DNA of 64,000 nucleotides from Ligula intestinalis. Taxonomy: Eukaryota > Platyhelminthes > Cestoda > Diphyllobothriidea > Diphyllobothriidae. The stretch lies in NCBI GenBank assembly GCA_036362985.1, contig JAYGXS010000002.1, positions 8,313,164-8,377,163 on the forward strand. Direction: 5' to 3'. The stretch's first letter is position 1. Every line of letters starts with the position of its first letter. A program made the translations under genes and the position numbers. This document shows positions 52,551 to 63,671 of this stretch, one piece after another. Under the pieces are notes generated by a model. That model was not told the DNA's origin. It ran no database searches and saw only the letters and a list, made by a program, of their open reading frames with translations.

Positions 52551-54084
52551 TGCAGTGGGTCATTGCCTACTCGTTGTCTGGCTTTCATCTCGTGATCTCA
52601 ATCTGTCTGGACCTCAAGGTCGTTGCGACTGCTGAGAGACACAGGCCACGCACGATGTCCATCAACGGTGTCGAGCCATGCGCTATCCACCCACAATTTG
52701 TCCACCCGCACGGTGTCCAACCAATCACAGGCCGACCTAGACAATGGACTTGCTCTCTCTTTCTGTCTCCTGGCCTAACGGCTCTTAAACCTCACTTGGA
52801 ATTGCGCCTCGAGCGCGGCGGTCGCGACGACGCCGGCCTCACGGTCAGACGCCTTGCAAGACCAATCGGCGACTTCTCCCTAACTCTGTAAACAATATAA
52901 TGTTCCATCTACTGTCGCCTTACCACCGTCTTCTCTCCCATCTCCTAAGGAACCAACGTCTGGAAGATTTAAGGTGTAAAGGCCATAACCATCGTAGCCT
53001 TAGCTCCTATAACTGGTGACCCCAATCGTGAGATGAACTCTCAACTCAACTTCTGATGTGGCTGACTTCAACAAAGCGATACGGAGATTCTCATCCATTC
53101 ACGACCCGTCGAATCCTGGCTCTGGATCCTTCCCCATCCCGCGGAGCTGTTCCTGCTATGAGTGCCAATTTCCAGACCTACATTTCAATCTCTCATTCTA
53201 ATTCTACTGCCAACGGTGCCCCTTCCTCCTGTCAGCGAACACTAACAAGGCATACTAATTTGCCGTCGAAGTTCAACGCAGCCAACCAACCTCCATTCTA
53301 CGAAGTCGAGATAACTAATCTCCTACAAAATGCCGATGCCGCGTAGTCGAGAAATTTTCCTCCTACCGCAGACCTAGTTGCCCACGCGGACGCGAGATGA
53401 CCTTTCCTCCTCCCAAGTGGCACTACCCAGCCTCTCGCATGCCAGCCACAGAAGCTCATGCAGGCCACAACTGTCCCTTCAACCTCGCTCTCGCAAACCA
53501 ACCACACGAACACCAGCTGTTCGAACCCTGCCGTTGGAACGAATCTGCCTCACTTAACTTAGCTTTTCTTCCTCCACTCGGATTCTTTCAGTTTCCCGTT
53601 ACGGTCTCCGGGGAGAGTACTGGTAGTGGGTCATTGCCTGCTCGTTGTCTGACTTTCCTCTCGTGATCTCAATCTGTCTGGACGTCAAGGTCGTTGCGAC
53701 GGCTGCGAGACACAGGCCACCCATGATGTGCATCAACGGTGTCGAGCCATACGCTATCCACCCACACACTGTCCACCCGCACGGTGTCCAACCAATCACA
53801 GGCCAACCGAGCCAATGGACTTGCTCTCTCTCTTTCTGTCTACTGGCCTAACGGCTCTTAAACCTCACTTGGAATTGCGCCTCGCGCGCGGCGGTCGTGA
53901 CGACGCCGGCCTCACGGTCGGACGCCTTGCAAGACCAATCGGCGACTTCTCCCTAACTCGGTAAACAATATAATGTTCCATCTACTGTCACCTTTCCGCC
54001 GTCTTCTCTCCAATATCCTAAGGAACCAGGGCCTGAATGATTGCAGGTGTTATGGTTTACCGCCTTAGCCTTAATACCTATAAC
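52551..54084 (+). mobile_element. Miniature LTR retrotransposon (family A): two LTRs, PBS, PPT, ~0.6-kb interior
   Basis: LTRs at 52551-53012 and 53621-54084 are close copies, starting TGCAGTGGGTCATTGCC and TGGTAGTGGGTCATTGCC. Directly after the 5' LTR is TGGTGACCCCAATCGTGA (PBS, 53013-53030). Its complement nearly matches the 3' end of tRNA-Trp, the primer of the CsRn1/Kabuki group of Ty3/gypsy elements. GGGGAGAG (53610-53617) just before the 3' LTR is the polypurine tract. Most of gag-pol is missing. Confidence 0.75.
53031..53609 (+). pseudogene. Interior of the miniature LTR element, gag-like leader remnant
   Basis: Contains a frame (53056-53346) rich in Ser/Thr/Pro and a second block (53320-53560) with a reverse-strand counterpart at 62886-63110. 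The shared block suggests it belongs to the family's original internal region. No conserved protease, RT or integrase motif is seen. Confidence 0.4.
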
Positions 54085-54511
54085 CATTCCTGTTATATTT
54101 TTCATCGTCTGGTAACCATACCTCAAAAGCCAAACACTGCTGGGTTTCTACATTAAGTCGAACCAAAGGCTTACATCTTATCTTCAGCGTTATCCTCTCT
54201 TCTCTAATTCCAGGCCGAAACACGGGCTAATACATTCTATCTTAGAGCTTCACACTTAACCCATTGCAAATAGTCACGCAACGAAAAGAAACTGTTACTA
54301 GGGAAATGTTTTCATCAATAGTGAAACGATATTTTTTCTCCGCAAAAATCCCACAAATCCATTCAAACTTTTCTTGTTTCCTAAAATTTTCCAAGGAGTT
54401 TTTCTCTCTGTGTTCTTTTTTGTTTTTGTCCAACGTGGGGCAATTTGCCATCGCCAATAAGCCGATGTACTATACCCGAGAAGTCTTGCTGCTGTATAAA
54501 TGCATTTCATG
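54085..54511. other. No gene recognised
   Basis: AT-rich; overlapping frames on both strands with no motif. Confidence 0.3.
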
Positions 54512-55190
54512 AGACGAAGATGCGATCACTGGAACAAGAGTTTTATTTTCCTGACGTTTCGGATTCCGTCGGGAATCCTTAGTCATAGGTAATCGTAAAC
54601 AGGTCGGAAACATGCGCAGATAGGGTGATACATGCACAGATAACACGGTTTTTATAGTTCGTAGTGGTCAACCACATGCGTACTATAATTGTCAGTTCTT
54701 TTAGCCAGCGCTTGAGGTCTTAATTGGTGCGGTGATTGCTCATTAATTGCCACAGCGTTTTTGTCCGCTTCAGATGCGGGGTTGATAATTGCGCTACAAT
54801 TATGCCCGCTGTCGTCAGAGTTGTCGTTGCGTCCAGTCCTTCCCACGTGACTGATTCTCTTGCTCAGTAAATGTCTCAGTACACCGTATGGGAACGCCAA
54901 ATCGTTGCGCTCATTGATAGACTGGGGGCCGGAGAACCATGACTCGAGCAGCTCGCGACTCACGCGGTTGTCACCTCTTGCGAGGATTTTGGCCTCGTCA
55001 AACTTGAAAATATGGCCGGGTCCCGTCGAGTGAGCTACAACCTGGGAATTGGGGTCTTTCTTCCTCACCGCCGCTGTATGCTCGGCCATTCGCGGCTATT
55101 CACCGCATGCAGCGGTGGTAAGGAAGAAAGACCCCAATTCTGAACTGCTTCCTGGGACTCGAATATTCGCTGCTATTGGCAATAGATGCA
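54512..55190 (-). mobile_element. 5'-truncated PLE with a hairpin at its truncated end
   Basis: The tail carries a degenerate hammerhead core (GAAACGTC complement at 54553-54560, CTAAGGA at 54576-54582). The coding part is at 54652-55089. The 5' end is followed by an inverted copy of 34 bp of its own sequence (55047-55080 versus 55106-55139, loop 25 bp). Next come the PLE tail words CTGAACTGCTTCCTGGGACT and ATATTCGCTGCTATT. Confidence 0.75.
54652..55089 (-). CDS. PLE GIY-YIG endonuclease, C-terminal two thirds
   Basis: Starts at 'MAEHTAAVRKKDPNSQVVAH' after the truncated YIG motif. Next: 'GHIFKFDEAKILARGDNRVS', 'RELLESWFSGPQSINERNDL' (catalytic Glu) and a variable C-terminus. Open for 145 codons and very close to the 22105 copy over the shared part, so family 1 was active relatively recently. 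It lacks the GIY and Arg residues. Confidence 0.7.
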   Translation of the reverse strand: MAEHTAAVRKKDPNSQVVAHSTGPGHIFKFDEAKILARGDNRVSRELLESWFSGPQSINERNDLAFPYGVLRHLLSKRISHVGRTGRNDNSDDSGHNCSAIINPASEADKNAVAINEQSPHQLRPQALAKRTDNYSTHVVDHYEL

Positions 55191-55524
55191 TTTCTTGGTC
55201 ACTGTGTCACCAATAGGGGACTCAAAGACATTCACCTATTTTTCCCTTAGTAAAATTGAACTGAACTAAACTTACAAGGAAAGATCCAAGCGTGTCACAA
55301 CTTCAAATTAAGAGATCTAGTACACTTTTAAAATGTCGCCAAATGCAATTTTACTCGAAGAGCTGATACAATTCAAATCAAATGTATGGACATAGATTGA
55401 CAGTCAGACCATTTTAAGCAATAAAAATGAAATATACTACTTACTACTGACTGCCTCGTCGTAACGTTGAGCTTTGAACCAGGAGTTAACATCTGACCGA
55501 CCGTCAGCAGCAGATAATGTAGAA

Positions 55525-55860
55525 ATTGAGAAGAAGACGACTCGATCGCTAGGACAATACATTTATTCACCTGACGTTTCGATATCCGTCGCGTGTTCGT
55601 CAGCAGAGACATAGTCACAGAGCAATAGCAGATAGGGTCCGCGAATACGTAGAGGCCTCATGCTAGGGTAAACGTTTCCCATCGTCGGGTCGCTCGAAGA
55701 GCATCGCGCCCAAAATAAGTTACCAATACAAGCGAAAATGCGAGTCCCAGGGAGTAATTGAAAAAAGAAGACTCGATCACTGGGACATTACTTTTATTCG
55801 CCTGATTTTTCGATATCCGTCGCGGATTTCTCATCACAGACATTGTCAGCGAGCAATAGC
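55525..55860 (-). mobile_element. Two PLE tails in direct tandem
   Basis: The cores at 55573-55606 (CTGCTGA, GAAACGTC) and 55804-55837 (GTGATGA, GAAAAATC) are both near-hammerhead, each with one or more core changes. GAGCAATAGCAGATA occurs after each tail (~55620 and ~55850). Tandem tails fit the pseudo-LTR layout known for PLEs. Confidence 0.6.
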
Positions 55861-56002
55861 AGATATAACAATTTCAGCTCCCACCTTGTCTTTTCCGGCA
55901 ACAATCGTTCTTAGTACTTGTGCGTGACTGTTCGATTGCCCAAGTTTAATGTTTGAACTAAATCATCCTGATTCCGGCCTGCAATAACTGATCGCCACTT
56001 TT

Positions 56003-56186
56003 GCGTACACCTTTAATGCTCCTAAGCATTCGGAAGTATTTTTAGCCTGGCATGAAGCTGAAACAGACGTAGACAGCAGCAATAAATTTCGTGAAGGTTT
56101 GTCCGCCTTTAATCAGTCTCTGGTAGCTATGTTACGCGAGGATGGCTTGCAGTTGATAAGCCGTCAGGAAATTTGTTGGTACCAAT
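56003..56186 (+). pseudogene. ~50-codon open stretch conserved in both duplication copies
   Basis: Copy A reads 'FLAWHEAETDVDSSNKFREG', 'LSAFNQSLVAMLREDGLQLI' to a TAA. Copy B (57717-57870) reads 'FLSWHEAETSVDSSSKFRED', 'LSVRNQSLVAMLCKDGLQLR' to the same TAA. About 8 of 18 differing codons are synonymous, which is suggestive but not proof of past coding. No family recognised. Confidence 0.25.
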
Positions 56187-56994
56187 AAATCTTGGTGTGC
56201 ATTTCTGCCTTTTAGCAGATTTGCCACTCGTTGTATTTTGATTAAATTTATTCTACTCTTAGCCTGACAAGATTAGGAGCTACGAGTTCGTAAGTTAAGA
56301 AGGAAATAGAGTTCAGTTGCACGAAATTATTATACTGCTGATCTTTCGAGGAGCTTAGCTTCTTACGGCTGTAAATGCATTAAATGCTAAACGTCTAATA
56401 AACATTGAAATAAATCGCTGAATTCCCCGAGGTGTGCTCTGACGCTTTTTTTCCTCTTCTAATCTAGTGAAGTTGATAATTGTCCGCATTGTTGATTATC
56501 ACCTTGATGGTTGGTAGTTGGTATTTGGTCAGACGGACTACATCTCTGGTCGTGTGAACTCGTTGTCTGACTCCCAGATCAATTTTTCTAGGATCACAAA
56601 GGTGTCATTTTCGAGGTTTTCATGTAGACAAAAACCTAGGATCTTTAGGGTCGGGAGAAAAGTACCATTCTTGCTGACTTAGTGAGCTTCTGAAAATCAC
56701 TCCTATTATATTACTAGTTCAAACTTTAAGAGCCGCCGGCTTAAAATGGTGGCGCCTTGAATTTGAAAAGTATGGCAGTAACACCAATGGAACCTAACTG
56801 CCATGTTGCTTATTTGTGCTCAAGGAGGTGACTTTAAGTTTATCTTCTGACTTTTTAAATGCGGTTACGGTGGCCATTGTGGCAAATCCTTTGGATACAA
56901 TGTTTTCGATCTTTATTGACAATGAATTATCCCGAAAAACACTGTTTTAAAGAAATTTTGGATAGACAGAAGGATTAGCGTCAGATTATTGTTT

Positions 56995-57160
56995 TCAGAT
57001 AGTATTGTCTGCAAACGTATGGGAGACTGGAATGGCCATTTCTGGCTTATAAGCCGTCGTCACTCAGACATGCTCAGCTCCAAGTCATGTACCACACTAG
57101 GCTCGACCTGGCGACCTTTTGATCAAAAGTTTAACACTCTGACCAAGATAGCGCGGCACA
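56995..57160 (-). mobile_element. tRNA-derived SINE, copy c
   Basis: The minus strand has a tRNA-like head with A-box TATCTTGGTCAGAG, a TTTTGATCAAAA arm and B-box AGGTCGAGCCT, then the body CGGCTTATAAGCCAGAAATG and CAGTCTCCC. It lies head to head with copy d ~80 bp away. Confidence 0.7.
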
Positions 57161-57237
57161 GATGAGTTCCGTTAGAGGTCTGGTGAACGTTTATTAACGA
57201 GTTTCAATATCACGTGACCCAAAACCGGCGAGACAAC

Positions 57238-57415
57238 GGGCTCGTGGCTCAGTAGTTAGGTCGTTTGGCTTCAATCAGAGTAATTGTGAGTTCGGGGCTC
57301 GGGCGGGACACCACTTCGGTCTGGATATAACTGGCTGACGATGGCTTATAAGCTAGAAATGGCCATATCAGTCTCCCTTGCCTTTTTCGGCAATAATACC
57401 TGCCTTTTACGAGCT
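57238..57415 (+). mobile_element. tRNA-derived SINE, copy d
   Basis: A-box TGGCTCAGTAGTTAGG (57245-57260) and B-box GAGTTCGGGGCTC (57288-57300), then GGCTGACGATGGCTTATAAG, CTAGAAATGGCC and CAGTCTCCCTTG. The tRNA-like head is better kept than in copies a and b but its stems do not close, so it is not a tRNA gene. Confidence 0.7.
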
Positions 57416-57454
57416 GTTACAGCTATCTGGGTGACTGTCGATGCCCAAGGAAGA

Positions 57455-58640
57455 GCGGGGCTGATTGTACTGCTGAACTTTGAACCCAGCTTTAACGTCT
57501 GACCGACCGTCAGCAGCTGCAGATAATGCAGATATAATAATTTCAGCTCACTCCTTGTCTTTTTCGCTGACATTCCTTCTAGTTACTTGTTCGCGACTGT
57601 TCGATAGCCCACACTTCATGGTTGAAATAAATCGTCCTGATTCCGGCCCGCAATAACTGTAGCCCGCGGAATGTCACTTTTGGCGTACCTTGTAAAATTT
57701 TTCCCCGATTTTGGAAGCATTTCTTATCCTGGCATGAGGCTGAAACCAGTGTGGACAGCAGCAGTAAATTTCGTGAAGATTTATCAGTCCGCAATCAGTC
57801 TTTGGTAGCTATGTTATGCAAGGATGGCTTGCAGCTGAGAGGCCGTCAGAAAATTTATTGGTACCAATAAATTTTGGTGTGCACGTCTGCCTTTTTTGCA
57901 GATTTGCTACTCGTTGTGTTTTCAGTACATTACTTCTACTCTCAGTCTTACCAGATTAGGAGTTACAGGGTCGCAAGTTTAGGCGAAGGAGATGGTCGTA
58001 TGCACGAAATCCTTGTACTACTGACCCGTTGATGAGCTTAGCTCCTTCCCGCTGTAAAGATAATACACGCAAAACGTTGAGCAGACATTTGAACAAATCG
58101 CTGAGTTCCTCGTTGTGCGTTTTGATGCTTTTTTTCATCGTCCATCCCGGCAAACTCGAGAAATGCCGGCATTATCACCTGGATGGAGGGTGGCTGAGCC
58201 TGAATGGCAGGTCAATTTTCGTAAGCCCACAAAGTTATCATTTGCCTGGTTTTCATGTTGGCCAACACGAAGGTTTTTGTGGTCGGGAGCACAGTAAGCA
58301 TACTTTTTGATGTATTCGGCTTCTGAAAACCACTCCCTTTGTGTTACTACTTCTATGGTTGAGAGGTCTCGGCCTAAAATGGTGGTGACTTGAAGGGCAA
58401 AAATATGATAATAATTCCAATGTGCATTGCAAGTTAAGATTTGGGGTCTCAACGCTATGTCTTTTACCTGTGACTGCTAAGTTTCTTTCTTCCTTTGGAA
58501 ATGTGGTTACAGTCACCATCGTGGCAAGGCTTTTGTGTCGAGTGCTACTGAGAATGAATGATCTTGAAAACCCAGTCTCAAAAGAAATTGCAGGGACAGA
58601 AGGATTAGCGTCTGTTATTAATGTTTTCGTAGGTCATATC
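57455..58640 (+). repeat. Diverged direct duplication, copy B
   Basis: See copy A. Both copies end near ACAGAAGGATTAGCGTC (56967 and 58597). They differ by many indels and substitutions, so the duplication is old. Confidence 0.7.
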
Positions 58641-58944
58641 ACTAAAGCGGAAGGGACATTGACTCGGGCAACAGTTGACAGTGGCTTTGCCTTAATTTGA
58701 TAAATTAATAAAGTACACGTCGATCCTCTCGAAATCAACTCAGCGAAATTCGGAGGCTCAGCGTGCAAATATAAGTTACTTATTAGAAAGGTAAATGTGG
58801 GAAAGAGACTAAATCGAGCTCGCATGAAATCTTTTGATAATATTGTTGCAGTAAGTGCTCCCAATGCTAAAACCGGCAGGTGTCATCCATATACCCTCAC
58901 CTGGCGGGATGCAGGAACCCCAACCCTTTTCCCCGTACTACGGA
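58641..58944. other. No gene recognised
   Basis: Short spacer between the duplication and an inverted LTR-A pair. Confidence 0.3.
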
Positions 58945-59285
58945 TGGTAAGTTAAACCCTAGCAACTGCGATCTTCAGACCATGGTTACGTAGCAGTGGA
59001 TAAGTCAGTAGAGGCCAGCGTAGTAGGAAGAGTATAGACGAACGAAGAATAGATTAAAAGAAATTTGAATTGGAAAGCATACGACCAGCCAGGAGGCCGG
59101 GTGTGTCCAAGTGCTGGTTTGACAGCAGTCAGGCCAGTGGGCAGAGAAAGCAGTTCAGGCGTGCAGGCTTGCTATTCGTCAAGCCCAAAAGGCATCTATG
59201 CGGTAACCGCAATCGACTGTTCGAAGACGTCGAGAGCCGCATCGATGGGCCTTGGGGAAGTCCACTTGGGTGCGACCTAGTCACA
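58945..59285 (-). mobile_element. LTR family A, left member of an inverted pair
   Basis: Complement of the family 3' half (AACTGCGATCTTCAGACC, ATGGTTACG) followed by GACGTCGAGAG..GCATCGATGGG and CCACTTGGGTGCGACCTAGT. Truncated before the TGTAG end. Confidence 0.6.
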
Positions 59286-59369
59286 AGAATGGCTTTAGAA
59301 TGCATTCCAGGGAAATCAGGGGGAGCCTTGCGTTTAGATGTGGTGATTCACTTCACATGGGCGAGTATG

Positions 59370-59770
59370 TCCGAAGGCCCACTGCTGCTAACGCGTACAT
59401 CCGCACTGAAGGCGGCCTCTGCAGCAGCCAATCACAGATCCGCAAAGGCTAGTCTCTCCCACCGGCGAATAGGATGCAGGCAATCCTAGGTCGTTGCAGT
59501 TAGTCTGGCCAGTAACCTTCGGGGCAACCATACAATGCCCGTTCTCGCTGCCACTTTCACACTTGCTGCTAAAACCGCACTTGGACCGCTGCTGACTCTC
59601 CTCCTGGTCGTAGGCTCACCAAGTCAGAATTCTTTCATCTATTCTCCGTTCCTGTGTACACGATAAACTCTTCCTCCTTCTCTGGCCTTTACCGACTTCT
59701 CTCCTCCAATAAGTGACCATGGTCTGGAGATCGCAGTTGCTGGATTTGACTCACTTAACTCCCTGCGATA
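59370..59770 (+). mobile_element. LTR family A, right member of an inverted pair
   Basis: CAGCCAATCACAGATCCGC, CCGCACTTGGACCGCTG, GTGTACACGATAAACTC, GACCATGGTCTGGAGATCGC, GACTCACTTAACTCCCTGCG in family order. Confidence 0.6.
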
Positions 59771-59830
59771 TAGGTTCGGGTTAGGCTGGCGTAAACGATT
59801 GGGTTAGCTTTACGATTGGTCTAACTATTG

Positions 59831-60270
59831 CAGTGGTCTAAGTTGTGTTTCCACTTAGAGCACTTCAATCATCTGACCAAAGTCCAGGGTGTGAATAAAA
59901 GCCAGATGGCACTGTAATTAGACATGTATTGCGCACAGAATCTCCAGGTGCTGCCTCAGACCGCAGTGGCCACTGACAAAGCCATAGCTAGTGTTGACCG
60001 CGTCCAGCCAGGCTTCAGGGAGAGTTTGACAGTGGTAACAGCTGCTGCTGCTACTACTTTCATATCATTGTGGAGTAAGTTCATTTTGGTGTCCTATTGG
60101 TGTGTTCAAGTGGCCCTAAAGCAGCCGTGACTCTCCGGATGCGTGTGTGTGAGCGAGTGGAAGTCGGTCTGCAGGAATCAGTGAGACAGAAACAGTTGAC
60201 TGAGAAGTTGCATGACTTCGAAGCAGTGCACATTGAACAAGGCAGCGGGGCAGTCATGTAAGCTGTCCGA
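59831..60270 (-). mobile_element. LTR family B, diverged copy
   Basis: CACTTCAATCATCTGACCAA, GCAGTGGCCACTGACAAAGC, TAGTGTTGACCGCGTCCAGC, TTGGTGTGTTCAAGTGGCCC in family order (minus-strand orientation). Confidence 0.5.
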
Positions 60271-62333
60271 AACACTCTTAAGATTTAGGTTAAAGTCAGA
60301 GTTAGCATTCGATATTATGAATCATTCTGTAAATAAGATGCAAGCCCGTCTATATTAGGGGCTGCCAAACCTATCACCTCTACTTGCTTGTGCTAGGAGA
60401 GGGTCATCTAAACGATTCCGATCCTAAAGCTCCTCGTCACCTATGGTAACCCGTAGACATAACCGTGTTTTCCCTTTGTTCTGGAGTGGTAATACCCCCA
60501 GCCAATGATAATCATGAATAAAATGAAGAGTACAAATAAAAGACTCAGAGGTAGAATCCTAGTTTGGATCTCAGATCAGCATACAAAAGCCTCATCCTTT
60601 TGTAATACAGAACACAGTATAATTAAGAGTACAGAGTATGAGCGATGCAAAGGAAAGTAAACGTAAATTTAAAAACTAAAGTCAATCAAAGTAGAAAAGC
60701 AGCAATCATTATTTAAATAATCCAATGCTTGTCAACAAAAAGCTTGCCATAAGTAAAATTTGCAATTATACAAGTACAAAAAATACCCAACTTAAAGTAA
60801 GATTAACCAACTAAAAAACGTAACCTAGGGTTAGGTAAATTCACTTGACGACAAAAACCAAAAACTATCATAAAAATAGTAAGCTTAATAATGAACCGAA
60901 AGATAAATTTAAAAAATTTATTAAATATAAGTAAGTTAACTTAGCCAAATAAAATAACCTAATATAAGTTGCAAATTGAAGGTGTGCGTGGAATTTTGCA
61001 CCTTGAGCTATGCTAATCTAACTCCAGAACGGTAAGTTGAACCTCGGGTAAGTTGAAGTAGATGATATCCTAACCACAAACATTTTTTTCAGGAGATTCC
61101 AGAGACATGATAAAATATAAAGTGTAAGAAAGTAAAAAATGTCCAAATTTGTCACTCAAATTAACTAGAAGAAGAAATGAAATGTGAGTGAATATCTGTG
61201 TTTTATTTTTGGTGGGCTATTTTGCTGCGAAAACAATTTTTGGGACCTAAATGAGGATTCCACCAACCCAGGTTGCTTAATTTTTACAGAGTACTCGAAC
61301 GTCCAGTTAGTCTGTGGCTACCTGTAGGAAACGCTGACGTGGAGGGTAGATAAGATAAGTTTAAACGGGGCAGTTAGCCGAGGGCCACTGATAGAGCTTC
61401 GACAGTCAGGAAATTAATTATCCGAGTGAAACAATTTCGGAGATTTGAAGAATGTGCCACTCGCTATGTTCTCGGAAGCCCGGTAAAGGACAACCGAAAT
61501 GTACTATAAGATTTTGTGATAACTAGGACATTTTATGACAAAGATGTTCCAGGTGATAAGTAACTCGGTTTGTTCTTTTATCATCGCAAAGTATCAGTTT
61601 ATTTTTACAGCCTTTATATAGGAAAACTGAATGACTTTCAATGACAACTGCCCGCTGATTTACTACAGGATTTGTGCGCGGATGAGGATCCATTCTATTC
61701 GTCCTTCAAATGGAAATTAAACCCATAATTAATTTCCAGCAGACAATAATACTGAAGCGGCCTTCTCGAGGACGAACAGATCAAACAACCCAGCTGCAGT
61801 CGTATCCGGTAAATATCAAGGTCATTCAAATCTGCCGAAATACAGTGGACTACCAATATCATTATATTTAACCGAAACTGTGCTTTCAAATAGGAATGGT
61901 AGCTTGCGTGGGGTTGTAACGTTGATTTGCCAGCAGCAAACCTCCGAAATATTTCAGTCTGACCCGGATGTCTGCTTTTGATATCTGCTTCTTTCGGAGA
62001 CCTGCAGGCACCGCAGACGGTAAAAACGATGAATTAAGAAGTCAGCATTATGTTCGTCGATTTTCAATGATTTAACATTCACTTAGCGTGAAATTAGGTC
62101 TTCTTTACACATCTACACATACGCGTACTAATTATCACTTTTAAAATATAACTTAAAGTTTCCCGGGGGCAAAGGTGTAGATGACAAAAACCGCAGGATT
62201 TATTTTATCCATGAAATTTCAATAGAGAGTTCCTCATCAGCTTCCTCCCCAATGTACGATAAGAGTAACGAATGAGAAAAATACAAAATTGAATTGGTAC
62301 AGAAATATGAAAAGGTCATAGGACATAGAAGGC
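60271..62333. other. Long AT-rich stretch, no recognised feature
   Basis: A-rich on the plus strand at 60640-61000. No recognisable protein and no repeat shared with the rest of the window. Confidence 0.4.
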
Positions 62334-63326
62334 TTATAGGTGTTAAGGCTAAGACGATTAATCCTAACAACTACAATCTTTGAAGCCCGGTTCCTTAGGA
62401 GGTGGGAAAAGTCTTGGGAAGGCCAGAGTAGAAGGAAGAGTTTATTGTGTACACGATGAAACGGAGAATAGACGGAAAGAGTGTTGACTCGCCGAGTAGT
62501 GCGTCCGTTCCCTATTCGGGTTGGTTCCGGAGTGATGAGGACATCGGGCGTCGCCAGCGTATGCTTTGTTCCGGCGGCCAATGACACGGCTAATGTCTAG
62601 ACTAGCGTGGGCGCACGACCTTGAGATTTACTGGGACTGGATAGCGTGGGTGCGCTGTCACGCTGAGGCGTACGTGCGCGTCGGTCAAGGACAATTAGCG
62701 CCTAGCCACAAAAGGTGGTGGGCCCGCAGGCAGGCTGAAGGCGTCATGCATCAGCGGCTGGTCTTGGGTTCCAAGTGGCTGCAAAAGGCCACTACAGGTG
62801 CTCCCCTCCTAGACCGAAGTTTGTCGATGAAAGAGATCGAACGTAATAAGATTAGTGAAAGATAGGGAAAGAGGTAGGTACCCACGGTAGGTTTCGAACA
62901 GCTGGTGTTCGTGTGGGTGGTTTGCGTAAACCAGGTTGAAGGAACAAATGTGGCCTGCATGAGCTTCTGTGCCTGGTATGCAAGAGTCGGGTCAGTGCCA
63001 CCAGTGCCGCTTCGGAGGAGGAAAGCTCATCTCGCGTCCACGTGGGCAACTGGGTCTGCGATAGGAGAAAAGTTCTCGACTACGCGTGCATTGGCATCTT
63101 GAGGAGATTGGTCATCTCGACTACTTGGGAGGGAGCATGGGCGCGTGACCTTGAGATGTACTGGGACTCGCTAGCGTGGGCGCGCGGTCATGCTGAGGCG
63201 TAAGTGCGCGTCGGTCAAGGAAAGTTAGCGCCTAGCCCCAGGAGGAGCTGGGCGCGCAGGCAGGCTAAAGGCGTCATGCGTCAGTGGCTGGTCTTGGGTT
63301 CCATCTGGCTAAAAAAGGCCTCTACA
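62334..63326 (-). mobile_element. Second miniature family-A element: 3' LTR, PPT, interior, partial 5' LTR
   Basis: In minus-strand order: partial LTR (63326-63131, starting TGTAGAGGCC), interior with the block shared with 53320-53560 (63110-62886), purine-rich AGGAGGGGAGCACC (complement of 62797-62810), then a full LTR (62796-62334, starting TGTAGTGGCC). The PPT context matches the 52551 element (CGGTCT..GGGGAG). The 3' half of the 5' LTR and the PBS are deleted. Confidence 0.65.
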
Positions 63327-63476
63327 GGCTAACTAGGAAAGTGAGAGAGTTAAAACAAGGTGGGAGGGAAAACAGAGGAAACAGTGGGCAGAGGACTGTG
63401 TAAATCTGGGAGCCGGGTGGTACCAAGGCAAAGCAAGTTTAATCACATGCTCCAATTTTTTACATAGGTCAGGTTT

Positions 63477-63671
63477 TCACCGCCGTATGTAGGCTACATC
63501 CGAGTAGCGCGAGGTGCGAGTTGCTCGTGCCTGAACAAGTACTAGGAAGGAAGTTTTAGGGTCCACAGAATGACCAATATCTAGCAAGTGCTCTGTAATG
63601 GCGGAACGGGTGGTTCTATTTTCTTGTTTGAATAGCCAACTAGGCGAGTTTTCCTTGGCTCTGGCTCCCAA
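63477..63671 (-). pseudogene. Endonuclease C-terminal fragment of another retroelement (GIY-YIG type)
   Basis: The minus strand reads 'SWLFKQENRTTRSAITEHLL', 'DIGHSVDPKTSFLVLVQ', 'SDVAYIRR'. The 'SAI.EHL...GH..DP..SF.V' block is typical of GIY-YIG-bearing RT elements of flatworms and differs from PLE families 1 and 2 here. The upstream part is missing, so the assignment is tentative. Confidence 0.5.

Larger units (their letters stand above)
55440..57010 (+). repeat. Diverged direct duplication, copy A
   Basis: Aligns in order with 57455-58640. Shared words: GCTTTGAACC, CTGACCGACCGTCAGCAG, CCTGATTCCGGCC, CTGGCATGA, GTAAATTTCGTGAAG/ATAAATTTCGTGAAG, GGATGGCTTGCAG, GGTGTGCA, AAATCGCTGA, TAAAATGGTGG, ACAGAAGGATTAGCGTC. 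It contains two PLE tails (about 55525-55860) absent from copy B. Nature of the unit unknown. Confidence 0.7.
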
